A DNA stretch of 64,000 nucleotides, taken from the NCBI RefSeq assembly GCF_000247695.1, contig NW_004624782.1, positions 12,458,116 through 12,522,115 on the forward strand. Direction: 5' to 3'. Within the stretch, counting starts at the first letter, position 1; each line of letters starts with the position of its first letter. Position numbers and translations under genes: made by a program. The notes under the pieces were generated by a model. The model had not been told where the DNA came from. It saw nothing but the letters and a program-made list of their open reading frames with translations, and did no database searches. The DNA is from Heterocephalus glaber (Eukaryota > Chordata > Mammalia > Rodentia > Bathyergidae). This document shows positions 22,028 through 32,095 of the stretch, piece after piece.

Positions 22028-22908
22028 CAGTGTGGTAGAAAAGAACAGCCCCCAAATGCCACGCCTTAGGTTCAGAACCTGTCGAGGCGCTACTTTCCGT
22101 GACAAAAGGGCTTTGCAGATGTGATGAGAGCTGCAGGCTCTGGGTGGGAAGGCTGTCCTGGTGACCTACGGGGACACAGTGCAGCCCAAGCCTGAACAGC
22201 AGAGCACAGTCACCAGCTGTGGTGAGGAGGAGATGCCAGCAGAAGGGTCAGAAATGCAATGAAATAAGGACTCAACCCAGCACTGCTCCATTGCAAGATG
22301 AAAGAGGGGGCTCAGGAGCTGAGAACACCCACAGTCTGCAGCCAGCAAGAAAATGGGGACTCGGTCCCACAACTCCAAGGCAATATTCAGAAACAAAGAG
22401 CTGCAGCCTGCAACGGTGTGTCCACCACTTTCCATTCCGATGACAAAATACCTGAGATAAACAACATGAAAGAAGGAGAGATTTATTTTGGCTCGCACTT
22501 TCAGAGGCTTTAGTTCGCATAGCTGGTTCCACTGCTGTGGGCTTGGGGGAGGAGGGAGCATCACGCCAGAGGAAGTAGCGAGGGGAAAGTGGGTGCTGGT
22601 GGGCTGCTCCAGCCTCCGTTCCACCCCACCCTGCCGGATGTGCCCCCACGCCCATGCTAATGGCCTCCGGAAACCCCACACAGACACACCCGGAAGGTGC
22701 TTTATTTCTTGGTAAAGTGCATCCCAGTTTCCTAGGCGCTTCCCCTCCAATCAGGTTAACCACCCTGATTAACCATCACAAACATGCATTTTAGCTGAGG
22801 GAGATTACACTGAGCTTCTCACCCACAGATCCATCAGGTCACGCCTCTGTGTGGTTGAAACCACTGAGTTTGTGGTCACTTGTTACAGCGGCCACAGGAA
22901 ACTAGCAC
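22028..22908 (+). mobile_element. MLT1-type LTR split by a second LTR
   Basis: The left piece, 22028-22412, carries 'gctttgcagatgtgatgag'. The right piece, 22795-22908, carries 'gaaaccactgagtttgtggt' and the LTR 3' end 'cagcggccacaggaaactag'. The two pieces are separated by an inverted MaLR LTR at 22416-22790. Confidence 0.78.
22416..22790 (-). mobile_element. MaLR-type LTR nested in MLT1
   Basis: The inverted LTR opens 'ccattccgatgacaaaatac' and 'gagatttattttggctcgca', and ends 'aaccaccctgattaaccatc'. It interrupts the plus-strand MLT1 copy, so it is the younger insertion. Confidence 0.8.
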
Positions 22909-23222
22909 ATCCTGACAGTGGCCATCAGGAGGGCATGGTGATCTGTGGGCCGCACCGCACAGCTCACCAGGGAGACACCAGCACCCCCTCGAGCCATGAG
23001 CAGCTCTGGCGACCACAGGGAGGTGTGCGGGCCTGGAGGGACTGGAGAGCCCCTGGGAACAGCGCAAGGACAACATCTGCCCTTTGGAGCAGGCACGGCA
23101 TAAAGGTCGGGAGAGAAGCAAAGGGGTACCCTGCCTAGTGCGGGGGACACCCCAGGGCCCCCAAGGAGAAGAGGGGGTCCCAGGCTGCACTGCAGCCCCT
23201 GCACTGCTCGAGGGGGGACCCC
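22909..23222. other. Unassigned GC-rich DNA
   Basis: No repeat or exon recognised. Frames on both strands (22876-23253, 22902-23288, 22851-23138) overlap without domains. Confidence 0.45.
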
Positions 23223-23640
23223 GACTGTGGTGGGCTGAAAAATGCTCACCCAAGATGTCCCCATCCTAATCCCCAGAATCTGTGACACGGCGGATGGGAC
23301 CTCGAAGATGTGATTAAGTTAAGGATCAAGAGTTGGAGAGATCATCCTGGATTATCCAGAGGGGCCCAATGGAATCATAAGAGGCCTTCCCAGATGGAGG
23401 CAGGAGGTCAAAGTCGGGGGAGAGAAGGAGAAGCTGACATGCTCAGAACCACGGGTGGCAGGTGCTTTGAAAATGGGGAGGCGACAGGCGCAGAGCCCAG
23501 GGCCTCCAGGTGCTGGAGAGAGCAGGGCAGGGGTCTCCCCTAGGGGGCGCTGCCGCCACTTTGATTTAGACTGACCCTCGGAACAGTGAGCACAGGCCCC
23601 TGTGCTGCCTTAAGCCATGGAGGTTGTGGTAATTTGAGGA
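23223..23640 (+). mobile_element. MLT1-type LTR, plus strand
   Basis: Opens 'actgtggtgggctgaaaaat', with 'ccccatcctaatccccagaa', 'gtgattaagttaaggatcaa', 'catcctggattatccagagg' and the 3' end 'aagccatggaggttgtggta'. It contains a strong CTCF-like core at 23537-23550. Confidence 0.87.
23537..23550 (+). promoter_or_regulatory. CTCF-like core motif within LTR
   Basis: CCCCTAGGGGGCGC matches the CTCF core CCASYAGRKGGCRS at 13 of 14 positions (C for A at position 3). It lies in the 3' part of the MLT1 LTR. Motif match only. Confidence 0.45.
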
Positions 23641-24844
23641 CCTTGGCCAAATGGTTTCACTGAGGGTCACTGCTGCTCCTCACCCGGACCACTGCAGACC
23701 CCCACAGGCTCCCAGCTGCTCTCTCCTCCCGATCTCCAGGGAGACCTTCGGGAAGGTAGGTCAGACCCCCAGCCCTCCTGCCTCTGGGAGCTGCTGGTCA
23801 CACACTGGTGTTCAGGGCCCAAGACAGTGGATCACAGCCCCGCTGCACACTGGAGACACCTGCGGCCTTTAACAAAGAACCAGCAGGTGGTTGGCGGGGC
23901 AGGCATCAGAACGCCCTTAACTCCGAGTGCTCTTGCTGTGGCCAGGGGCCCTGTACGAGATGTCCCCACCCTGGTCCCCTCCATGGCTTTCTCACAGCCC
24001 TGTACACCCCGCCCCAGCCAGGCCTGACACTGCACCATCACCCTGAAGGCAGTCCCTGCACACCCTCCCCTGGCCCTAGGGCATGGGCACAGAGCGCTCG
24101 GGGGTGCTGCCATCTGTCTCCCCACTCGGCCATGAGCTCCACGAGGCCGGGCTCGCCGTCCCCCTCACAGAGCCCCAGCACCGAGGAGAGAGCCCCACAC
24201 AGGGCACTGGCTCAAGGACAAAGGAGCGCTCTGCTGTCCTGCCGGGCACACCAGGCGAGCTCGGAAGGTGAGTGTCACACACAGGTTGTAGGCCAGCTGC
24301 CCACAGGGGTGAGGGAAGTGGCTCTGCCTGCAGCAGGACAGCTCTGGGACTCCTTGGGAACCCAGGCACAAGGGGAGGGGTGGGACCTGCACTGCTCGGT
24401 GGAACCTCCTATAGACCTTGCGTAAAGTCAGCAAAACCCTCAGACACTCTTTAGAGGGATTTGTCACCATGGAAACCCAAGAAGGGACAGCTTCTTATCT
24501 TGAAGCTAACCCCACTCAGGAGGGAAGTCGGCCAGGAGAAACCAGGGGTGCAGAGCAGGCAGGGGCAGGGGGACAGTAAAGAGGCCTTGGACCCCAGACA
24601 CTAGGTGGCCTGGAAGGAATTGTGCCAGACATATTCGGTCCCCAAGGGCATGGATGCTGAGGAAGCCGGACTCGGGAGGAACCAAGTAGACCAGAATGGT
24701 TCATGGAAGCCCTTTGTGATCTGTAAAATGCTATTTGACCCTGAGGGGCCACCATCTCAAAGCCATTTTCCACCCCCCAGACCACACCCCTTGGAAGCTG
24801 GCCTCTTGCTCTTAAGGACAGAAGCCAAGGATGGGACTAATGCA
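23641..24844. other. Unassigned GC-rich DNA
   Basis: No repeat or exon recognised over 1.2 kb. The 205-residue frame at 23808-24425 overlaps frames on the opposite strand, has no domain and is proline/serine/histidine-rich by composition. An X-box-like half site is at 24463-24476. Confidence 0.45.
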
Positions 24845-24968
24845 GAATGGTGGTGGCAAAGGACCGGGGATTTAGCTCAGTGGTTTCGCCGCCTGCTGTG
24901 CAAGTACAAGGACCCAAGTTCAATCCCCGGTACAAGAAAGAAAAAAAAAAAAGAATGATAGTGGCAAA
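24845..24968 (+). mobile_element. ID SINE with target-site duplication
   Basis: ID body from 24861 ('ccggggatttagctcagtgg', box B 'aagttcaatcccc'), A-rich tail to 24952. Flanks 'gaatggtggtggcaaa' (24845-24860) and 'gaatgatagtggcaaa' (24953-24968) differ at two positions. Confidence 0.93.
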
Positions 24969-25849
24969 TGTCCCCACGTGGCACATCTGCACTGGGCCAC
25001 TGTCCCCAGGCAGGGTGGGAGGATGTCACTTAGAGCTCCCACAGGGCTGACTGAAAACCCACATGCAGCAAAGAGCTCTAAACTGCCTCGGAAGTCAGGA
25101 TGGCCTCCCAGTGAGGTGGTAGTCCCTCCATGCCAACCACAGCCCTTTCTGGTATGGCGGACGAGGTCTGGGAGCCCTGCAGAGGGCAGGAGATCTGACG
25201 GCTCATGAAGACCCGACCAGGTTGGTGGCCCGGCTCCCCACGGGGATGGCCTGTGACATGGAGCTCCCAGGAGAGTGAATGGCCACACAGGCTCAGATGA
25301 CCCTGAGAAGTGCCTCATCCTGGGAGCTAAGGACTGGGGCAGGGGGCTGCTTGGAAGGAAGGGTGGCTTTCCCCACAAAGCGGGGCAGTGTCTGTCCCAG
25401 CACCCTGCCAGGAGCAGACCAGCTCAGCAGCCTGCAGGGCACTGCCCAGTGGGCCCTCAAGCCTGGGGGCCAGGGTGACGGAAAGGAAGGGGCTGGTGTA
25501 GAGGACCAACACCTACAGGCCCATGGCCTCGGCTCAGAGACTGAGGGGCAGTGGGGACTGCAGAGAAGGGGAGAACATCAGCCCATCTGGAAGGGACCGT
25601 GCTGCTCAGTCTGTCGTGGACACACGTACCCCAGTATTGCCGATTCTTCCTTGGTCCAGGAGAAGCCAGAACCTTGACTCTGAGGTGGACCCTCCTCATT
25701 TTTCAAGTTTGACATAAGATAGATCGTGCTTTGGCCCCAAATAGCCAATGACACTCTTCTCTGGGGGCTGGATCCTGGCCACGGTTGTAGCCGTCTTAGG
25801 CTACGTGGACAAGGACAGTGCCTTGGGGACAGTGGAGCCACTATCTAGA
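24969..25849. other. Unassigned DNA
   Basis: GC-moderate, no secure repeat. The right part (about 25620-25849) may belong to the following LTR. Frames at 24920-25378 (minus) and 25279-25677 show no domains. Confidence 0.4.
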
Positions 25850-25992
25850 AGGATGCTGGGACCCGAGTGTGGAGCTGTGGCGCATGACCAGTTCAGAATC
25901 TATGTGAGAGAGGAAAAGAGCAGCTAGCTCATTTGAACCACTGTTATTTTGGGAGCTTGGCTCAGCGACTAGACTCAAATCCTAACTGATAC
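25850..25992 (+). mobile_element. MLT1-type LTR 3' end
   Basis: 'tttgaaccactgttattttg' followed by 'tcaaatcctaactgatacag' is the recognisable 3' end of MLT1-class LTRs in plus orientation. Its left boundary is uncertain. Confidence 0.6.
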
Positions 25993-26299
25993 AGTTGCTC
26001 ACAGTTCCACGGTAAGACACGAAGCCAGCCTGGCTAGCTCTGCCACCTGCCTGCAGCCCATAGCAGCCCTGGTTCGGCCCTATCCTCCCGCTCCCATGCA
26101 GTCACTATAGCTACTCCAAACTGCCCACGGCTCCTGAGCCTTCCAGGTCACCGCCTCTTCCAGGCAGCCAGCCCTCCCCCGGGCTGAGTCAGCCCTGCCC
26201 TCCTCTGCCCTCCCACCATCCCTGAAACAGACCCTATTAATACCCCGGGTGGAACGCATCATATGCTCTGCTAACTGCACTGAGCTCTGGCAGCGAGGC

Positions 26300-26420
26300 T
26301 CTGGAGGCAGCAGGCAGAAGTCTTGGTGCTCAAGCTCACACTGTGTGACCCAAGGTTACTCAAGCTCTCTGCACCTCTATTCCCTCATCTGTGAACTGGA
26401 GACAATACAGTGTACAGCCT
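26300..26420 (+). mobile_element. MIR SINE
   Basis: 'gctcacactgtgtgacccaa', 'gttactcaagctctctgcac' and 'ccctcatctgtgaactggag' are in plus-strand MIR order. Confidence 0.82.
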
Positions 26421-26769
26421 TCACATGTACAGGACAGAGTGCCTGTCGTGCTCAGCATCCTGCCAGGTGCCGAGCATACAAAGACAGACCTGTCTTCGTG
26501 GCACTTACAGTCATGGTAGGGACTGGCTGGAAATAGAATCTAACACAGAAAAGGTCCCTGCTCTGCAGTTCTGATCGCATGTGTGTTGGATGCCTGCCGG
26601 AGGAGCAAGTGGTCCTGTTCGGAGTCCGCACCCTCAGATCCAATGGCTCCATGACCATGTGTTGGCTTGGCATTTGCCAGGCCCCAGCATAAGTCACATG
26701 CAGCGCTGGATGTGTGGAGGTGTGGAGTTGGACCAGGCCTGGAGCCTGCTCTGGCTACCTTTCCACTCC
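26421..26769. other. Unassigned DNA, possible old repeat
   Basis: 'cctgccaggtgccgagcata' and 'gtggcacttacagtcatggt' (26457-26518) resemble the unresolved ancient repeat also seen at 16965-17160. The rest is unassigned. Confidence 0.4.
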
Positions 26770-27145
26770 CACGGCCAGGCTTGGAGTTTGGTGGCTGAAT
26801 GACCCCCAAAGACCCATGAGTTAAAGTCTTGGTTCCCAAGGTGGCACCAACTGGGAGGTGGTGGGACCTTTAGGAGGTGGGGCCTAGTGGGAGGTCCTTA
26901 GGTTATTGGGCGCATGGCCTCAAAGAGGATCCTGGGACTTGGCTCTTCCTCTTCCTCTCTTCTCCTGGCTCTTGGTGTATGCCATTTTGCTCTGCCGTGA
27001 AGTGCTGCCTCATCATAGGCCCAAAACAATGAGACCACTCGATCTCAGACCAGAGGCTCAGAAGCATGAGCTGAACTACACCTTTTCTCTCTATTATTGA
27101 ACTATTTCAGGTATTTTGTTATAGTACCAGAAAGCTGACCAACAG
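26770..27145 (+). mobile_element. MaLR-type LTR, plus strand
   Basis: Clear layout: 'gtggctgaatgacccccaaa' start, 'gtggggcctagtgggaggtc' near 26878, 'taggcccaaaacaatgagac' and the 3' end 'tattttgttatagtaccaga' with 'gctgaccaaca'. Confidence 0.87.
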
Positions 27146-27621
27146 GAAACACAAACATGGGGGCCCCAAACCCCAGGTTAAGCCTTTGAGGTTTGTGGCA
27201 AAGATGATCTGCTGTCTCCACAATCTGTTTCCCTTCCTCCGAGCTGAGGAAGATGTCTAGGCCTCCCAGGCAAGGCCTGGCCATGCAGAGCTCTTGCCAA
27301 TGGCTTGTGAGTGGATGGTCCAGTGCTGACCTCCCTACACTCTCTTCTTGACTCCTGAGTGCCTATATCAACCATGCAGAGAGCAGGTGCCCTCATGGAT
27401 ACAGAGCACTCACTTGGGAGAATCCTGGTCCTGGAGTGACTGCAGTGGCAGGGCTGCCCCACCTACCCAGACGCTCACCTAAGAAGGAAAGAGCTTCTCG
27501 GTCATGCACAGCCTTTCCCTGACTGATGTAGGGCCTGAGAAAGGCACGGAGACCTTGGAACTTGGAACAGGAAGTGGCCATTTCATGCTGCAGGCACCAA
27601 GAAAGACTTCCAGGAGGAGGG
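27146..27621. other. Unassigned DNA
   Basis: No repeat or exon recognised. Confidence 0.45.
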
Positions 27622-27966
27622 TGTATGCTCTTGGCTGAAAGGAGGTCCGTATTCTGAATAAATGCAGGTGTATTTTGATGGAACTGCTAAACAGCCATGA
27701 AAGAGAATACGGCAGACCCACATGTGCAGCTCTGGGAAACACCTGGAACCTGCTGTCGGGAGAGGAAAGGGCAGAGTCACACGCCACGCTGCCACTGCTT
27801 TACACAAGTCTGTGGCTGGTTATAGAGGAGAAACCCTGGGAAATTCACACTAGATGGAGGAGTGGAGATAAACACATGGGAAGGGAATAATTGTTTTACT
27901 TTTCTTTTTATCCTATGGGGCTGCCATATTTTTGGCAATGAGTAGCTATTATGTTGTAATAAAGCT
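27622..27966 (+). mobile_element. L1M fragment, 3' end
   Basis: 'cagccatgaaagagaatacg', 'ggcagacccacatgtgcagc' and the terminal 'tgttttacttttctttttat' are in the order seen at the 3' end of old L1s. Confidence 0.75.
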
Positions 27967-28180
27967 ATTGTTTGTTTGTTTGTTTGTTGTACTGGGGTTT
28001 GAACCTGGGGCCTTAATACTGAGCTACATCCCCAGTCTCCCACCCTTTTTATTTATTTTTTTGAGAGCAGATCCTCACTAAGTCATTAAATTGCCCAGGC
28101 TGAACTTAAACTTTCCATCCTCCTGCTTCAGCCTCCCCAACGTGCTGGGATTACAGGCATGAGCCACCATATCCCACTGC
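27967..28180 (-). mobile_element. B1-dID SINE, minus strand
   Basis: The plus strand shows a (GTTT)n tail complement, the inverted ID half 'ggggtttgaacctggggcct' and 'ctgagctacatccccagtct', then the inverted B1 half 'gtgctgggattacaggcatg' and 'agccaccatatcccactg'. It abuts the end of the L1M fragment. Confidence 0.92.
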
Positions 28181-28649
28181 TGCTGTGACTTTCTAAAGCA
28201 AGTTGGGAATTTCTTGACCTGCCCTCTCGGGAAAAAACCTGCTCCAGGTCTTACCTGGACTGCCCTGGCTGGGCTGTAAGCTTTGAGAAGCCCCCTTGGT
28301 GTCCAAGGCAGCATTGAGTGCCCTTTGATGACAGAGACCAATACCAGGGTTGTAGGAATCGATTTCCATTTAATTAGGTCAGAGCTCAGTGGTTTCCAGG
28401 GACAAAAGCATCAGAGGCAGGGAGTTTGCCAGGCTCCGGGAGATCTGACCCCAGGTCAGGACAACAATAAAACCAAAAAAAAAACAAAACACCCTTGCAA
28501 GATCCTATCAAATGCAGGGTAAGTCTTTGTCAAGTGTGGGTGGCACCAGGGATAGATGGAGATTCAGACAGGGGAGCTTCCCTTCCAGGCAGATCTGGTC
28601 TGGGCACCACAGAGGAGAGGCGAGGGCAGTGTGGCTGAGGCTCTGCTTT
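28181..28649. other. Unassigned DNA with a short A-rich tract
   Basis: An A-rich run at 28468-28490 could be the tail of an unrecognised retroposed fragment. No body could be identified. Confidence 0.4.
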
Positions 28650-29055
28650 GGAGTGGTTTGAGTGCATACCCCAAAGGTTCCGGGGGTGTGGTTCCCAAAG
28701 TGGTGGTATTAAAGTGTGGTGGGGCCTTTAAGAGGCGGGGCCTAGTGGGAGGTAATTCGGTCCCTGGGGCTGTGCACTGGGAAGGGCCCAGCGCTGGAGT
28801 CTCAAGCGGCAGTTCTGTTGGAGGAGGAAGCCTGCCCCCCCCCACCCCCGCCCCGCTTGGTCTCGGCTCCCTGTCCTGTGGTCTCTCGTCTTGCATGATC
28901 CCACCACGATGCCCACTCCCGGCTGTGACTTCGCCAGGAGGCCAGAGCTGAGGTTGCCTGGTCTTGGACTCACCCTCCACACCAGGGAGCTAAGTGTGCT
29001 TTCCTTACAAATTACCCAGCTTGGGTGTTTTGCTATAGCAACAGGAAATAGACGC
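28650..29055 (+). mobile_element. MaLR-type LTR, plus strand
   Basis: 'tttgagtgcataccccaaag', 'gtggtggggcctttaagagg', 'ggcggggcctagtgggaggt' and the 3' end 'tttgctatagcaacaggaaa'. The C-run at 28835-28855 is a likely private expansion. Confidence 0.85.
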
Positions 29056-29224
29056 ATGCAGCTGGCAGTGGCTAGCTCTTGCCACCGCCACCGGATGGGA
29101 TCGGAGAGCCTTTCCACTGGGCCAGCCCAGCTTTACTCCGCGAATACTGGGCAGGAGTAGAGCCGGAGGAACTCGGGCTGCAGAAGGCCAGGGAGGTAGG
29201 ACATTGACAGTTTTCATACTTCTA

Positions 29225-29565
29225 GCGCAGGAGTCGGAAATCTTTTCATGTAAAGAGACAAGGTCTTGTGGTCATAGAGTCCCTGTCCCAATTACATGTA
29301 AAACACAATTTTGCATAGTAGCAAAAAGCAGCCAGAGATCATACACAAACAAACCGGCATGACCATGTTGCAATAAAACTATTTACAAAACAGGCAGTGG
29401 GCAAAAGGGTGCAAATGCACTTAACACTACTGAACTGCAGGCCCAAGAGTGGGTACAGTGGGAATTTGTATGTTATGTGGAATTTTTTAACCACAGTCAA
29501 AACTCTAAAACTAAAATGGGCAGCAGGCTGGCTCGGCCCAGTGCTGTGGCCCTCGGCCCATCAGA
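29225..29565 (+). mobile_element. hAT-type DNA transposon relic with internal insertion
   Basis: The left part, 29225-29403, contains 'tcatgtaaagagacaaggtc', 'catgttgcaataaaactatt' and 'tacaaaacaggcagtggg', in the order of a common hAT/Charlie-class MITE. Its right end resumes at 29519 with 'gcagcaggctggctcggccc'. Bases 29405-29518 carry a foreign piece. Confidence 0.65.
29405..29518 (+). mobile_element. Short L1-like 3' end inserted in hAT relic
   Basis: 'cacttaacactactgaactg' and 'tttgtatgttatgtggaatt' with 'ttaaccacagtcaaaa' match the terminal segment of old L1-type repeats ending in 'accacaataaaa'. Confidence 0.5.
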
Positions 29566-30319
29566 AGGCACAGTCCACTCTGCGATGAGGCAGGGTCCCT
29601 GTGCCAGGCCAACAGGGAGGGTGCCTGCGCACTGGCAACTTGTGTCCGTGCCCAACCTCCCCGGCACATGAACATTTTTAGATAGTCAGGAATGAGCACA
29701 ATTAAAGAAATGGCCTCAGCGGGGTTTGAAGCACTTAAGGAAGGAAGCAGAAGAGCCTTCCCCTGACACCAGCAGTGGTCTGATTCAAGGCTTAGGGGCC
29801 TCTGTGCTGTCTCCAGGCTCTGGCATCAGGGGATATGGCGAGTTGAGGTAAAGAAGCAGCAAAATCCTCCCCACCTCTGTGAAGCAGTGGGCATCCGTGT
29901 GGTGAAGCAGGTACTTTCAGTCCTGTGCTCACCGTGGATGAAAATGGTCCTGATTAGAAATAAACGACCCCAAGCCCCATCTCTCAAGGCCACCCTCAGG
30001 CACCTGGGGTTGAAAGCCGGACTGTTTGATGGACAGCGTGGCAGGTGCCAGTGTCGCTGAGGGGCAAGCGGAGGAGCTGAGCTGCGACCTTACTAGACCT
30101 GTCATTGATTTTGCTGGTGCCCACGTGGCAGGCTTCCCTAGGATCTGAGCCATCTACCCCAACTCTATTTTTCTCCTAAGCCACATTCCTGTTAGCACAC
30201 GATCTTCCAGATTGTGGGGTTTTATAGGAATGCAATAATGCCTGCAACGTTCCTCAATCCCACCGCCCCACCACACACATCAGATCTGCGCTAGGGAGCT
30301 GCTAGCATTTGCAGAGTCC
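29566..30319. other. Unassigned DNA
   Basis: No repeat or exon recognised. Confidence 0.45.
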
Positions 30320-30460
30320 CTGGTGCAGGCCGCGTTGGCTAAATGGCTCACACCCCCACCTTTCCTAGCAGTAACCCGTATTAGCACATTCTGATAGAAG
30401 GGGAAATCGAGGATCAGGGAGGTCATGTGATCTGTCCAAGGTCATAATTAGAGGCAGCAG
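30320..30460 (-). mobile_element. MIR SINE
   Basis: 'gaaggggaaatcgaggatca', 'gggaggtcatgtgatctgtc' and 'caaggtcataattagaggca' in inverted MIR order. Confidence 0.8.
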
Positions 30461-31077
30461 AGGGCCCCTTGATGTCCTCGCCGATCTTCTGGCCTGCCCT
30501 GTCATGCCCACAGCATCCTCCAGTTTTAGTCTGAGAACTGCATTTGCCTCCACCCTTGGAGCTGATTATTCAAAATGCGTAGCCCAGAAGAACTGAGGGA
30601 GAGAAATTGAACACTGACCTTCAAGAAAAGTTCTCACTATCTTGTGGGCAAATTGAATCAGGCGCAGTTTTGATGACTGAGAATATCAAATTGGCTTTTT
30701 CCTCCTATTAGAAACTCCAAAATCAATAGGACCCAAAGAAAAGCCTGGGGTGGGACATGGGCCTTATTTCAGTGCCCAGACTCATTCCAGCACAGTCATT
30801 TACACAGGTGTGGGTACTGTGACCGGAAGGCAATGCAGCAGGGATCTCAAAGGTCAGAGATGGGCTTCGGACACAGAGAACAGAACATGCCTAGGACCAA
30901 GTGTGGTGAGGCGCGAGCCACACAGGCATCGCCGCAGCCCGTGGGAGTGGGCACTGGCGCAGCCCCTCGGGAAGACGCATTCCCCAAGGAGGGCAGCGTG
31001 CCTGCTCTGACTCGGGGCCCACTCTAGGGCAAGACCTCAGACCAGGACAGGAGAGCAGGTTCAGAGCAGCCGTGGGG
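30461..31077. other. Unassigned DNA
   Basis: No repeat or exon recognised. Overlapping frames at 30750-31100 have no domain. Confidence 0.45.
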
Positions 31078-31158
31078 TCGGGACAAGAACAGGATGGCAA
31101 GGGGGCGGGGACAAGAACAGGAAGCCAAGGGGCGGGACAAGAACAGGAAGCCAGTGTC
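31078..31158. repeat. Minisatellite, three units of about 26 bp
   Basis: The unit starts 'gggacaagaacagga' at about 31079, 31108 and 31134, each followed by a 'gccaagggg'-type segment, with small differences between units. The preceding 31040-31060 contains a weaker related piece ('accaggacaggagagcagg'). Confidence 0.88.
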
Positions 31159-31974
31159 CCCGACCATGGAGTCAGTGTAGGACACGCCCACTAATCTAAT
31201 TACAAACAGGGCACAGCTATGAAACAGACAGGCCCACTCCCACACACACCAACACGCGCAGGCACGCTCAGAAACACAACGTACACCATGCAGGATGAAA
31301 GCAGCGCAGAGTACCCTTCTGTCACACCTCTGAGCCCAAGGGCAGTAAAAGCAGCCTTAGCCTGGGAAGACCTGGCTGGCGGAGCCATAAAGAAAGGCAG
31401 AGAGTGATGAGCACAGAGTTGAGGACAGAGTGCGATAGTCCAAAACTTCGGTGGTGAGTGCACAGGTATTTTATCACTATCATTAAGTCTTTCAAATAGG
31501 TTTTAAATATGGTTTCGATATTTCATATTTAATTGTTTTAATTGAGAAATTTAGCAAAAGGAAACAAAATGGTTCCAGGGACAGAATAGATGAAGCATAG
31601 CCAGATTCATGCCCTTCTGAACACTGAAAGGACACTCCCGGCTCCTCCCCCTACCCTTAGAGAACATGCCCAAACATTACCTGTAACACTAGGAATAAGC
31701 TTTTGGTTACCACAGAAACGTAACTAGCAGTTGCTTAATTAGTAAAGGCATTCAATTATCTACCACACCAGAAAGCCGCAATACGTGGCTAAGGGTCATT
31801 CAGTAGCTTGGTAAGGTCAGGAATCTAGGTCTGCAATTCTCAGAGGCACAAGATAGCTGCTGCAGCTCCAGACATCACAGCCCCACCCAACCGCTGCCAA
31901 ATCCAGGAAGCAAATAGTATCCAGGCAGATGAGAAAAACTTTACTCATATACCCATGTCCTTCTGTCACAGGGA
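31159..31974. other. Unassigned DNA
   Basis: AT-rich at 31450-31560; the rest is mixed. An X-box-like half site 'ggttaccacagaaac' occurs near 31707. No gene or clear repeat. Confidence 0.45.
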
Positions 31975-32095
31975 AAAGATTTCGCCAAAAGTGCCCCAGT
32001 AGAGTTTTGCTTACATCTCACTAGCTAGAACTGGGCCACTTAGTCCCTGCTAGCTGCAAGGGAAGCTGGGAAAGTATGTGCCCATTTCAGGCTCC
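31975..32095 (-). mobile_element. Ancient LTR-like fragment
   Basis: 'ctagctgcaagggaagctgg' with an upstream 'actgggccac' is the recognisable end of an old inverted LTR-like repeat, related to the copy at 14956-15240. Confidence 0.45.

Noticed and set aside
31078..31158. Regularly spaced repeats that could suggest a CRISPR array
   Set aside because: Only three short units without distinct spacers, in mammalian DNA; it is a minisatellite.
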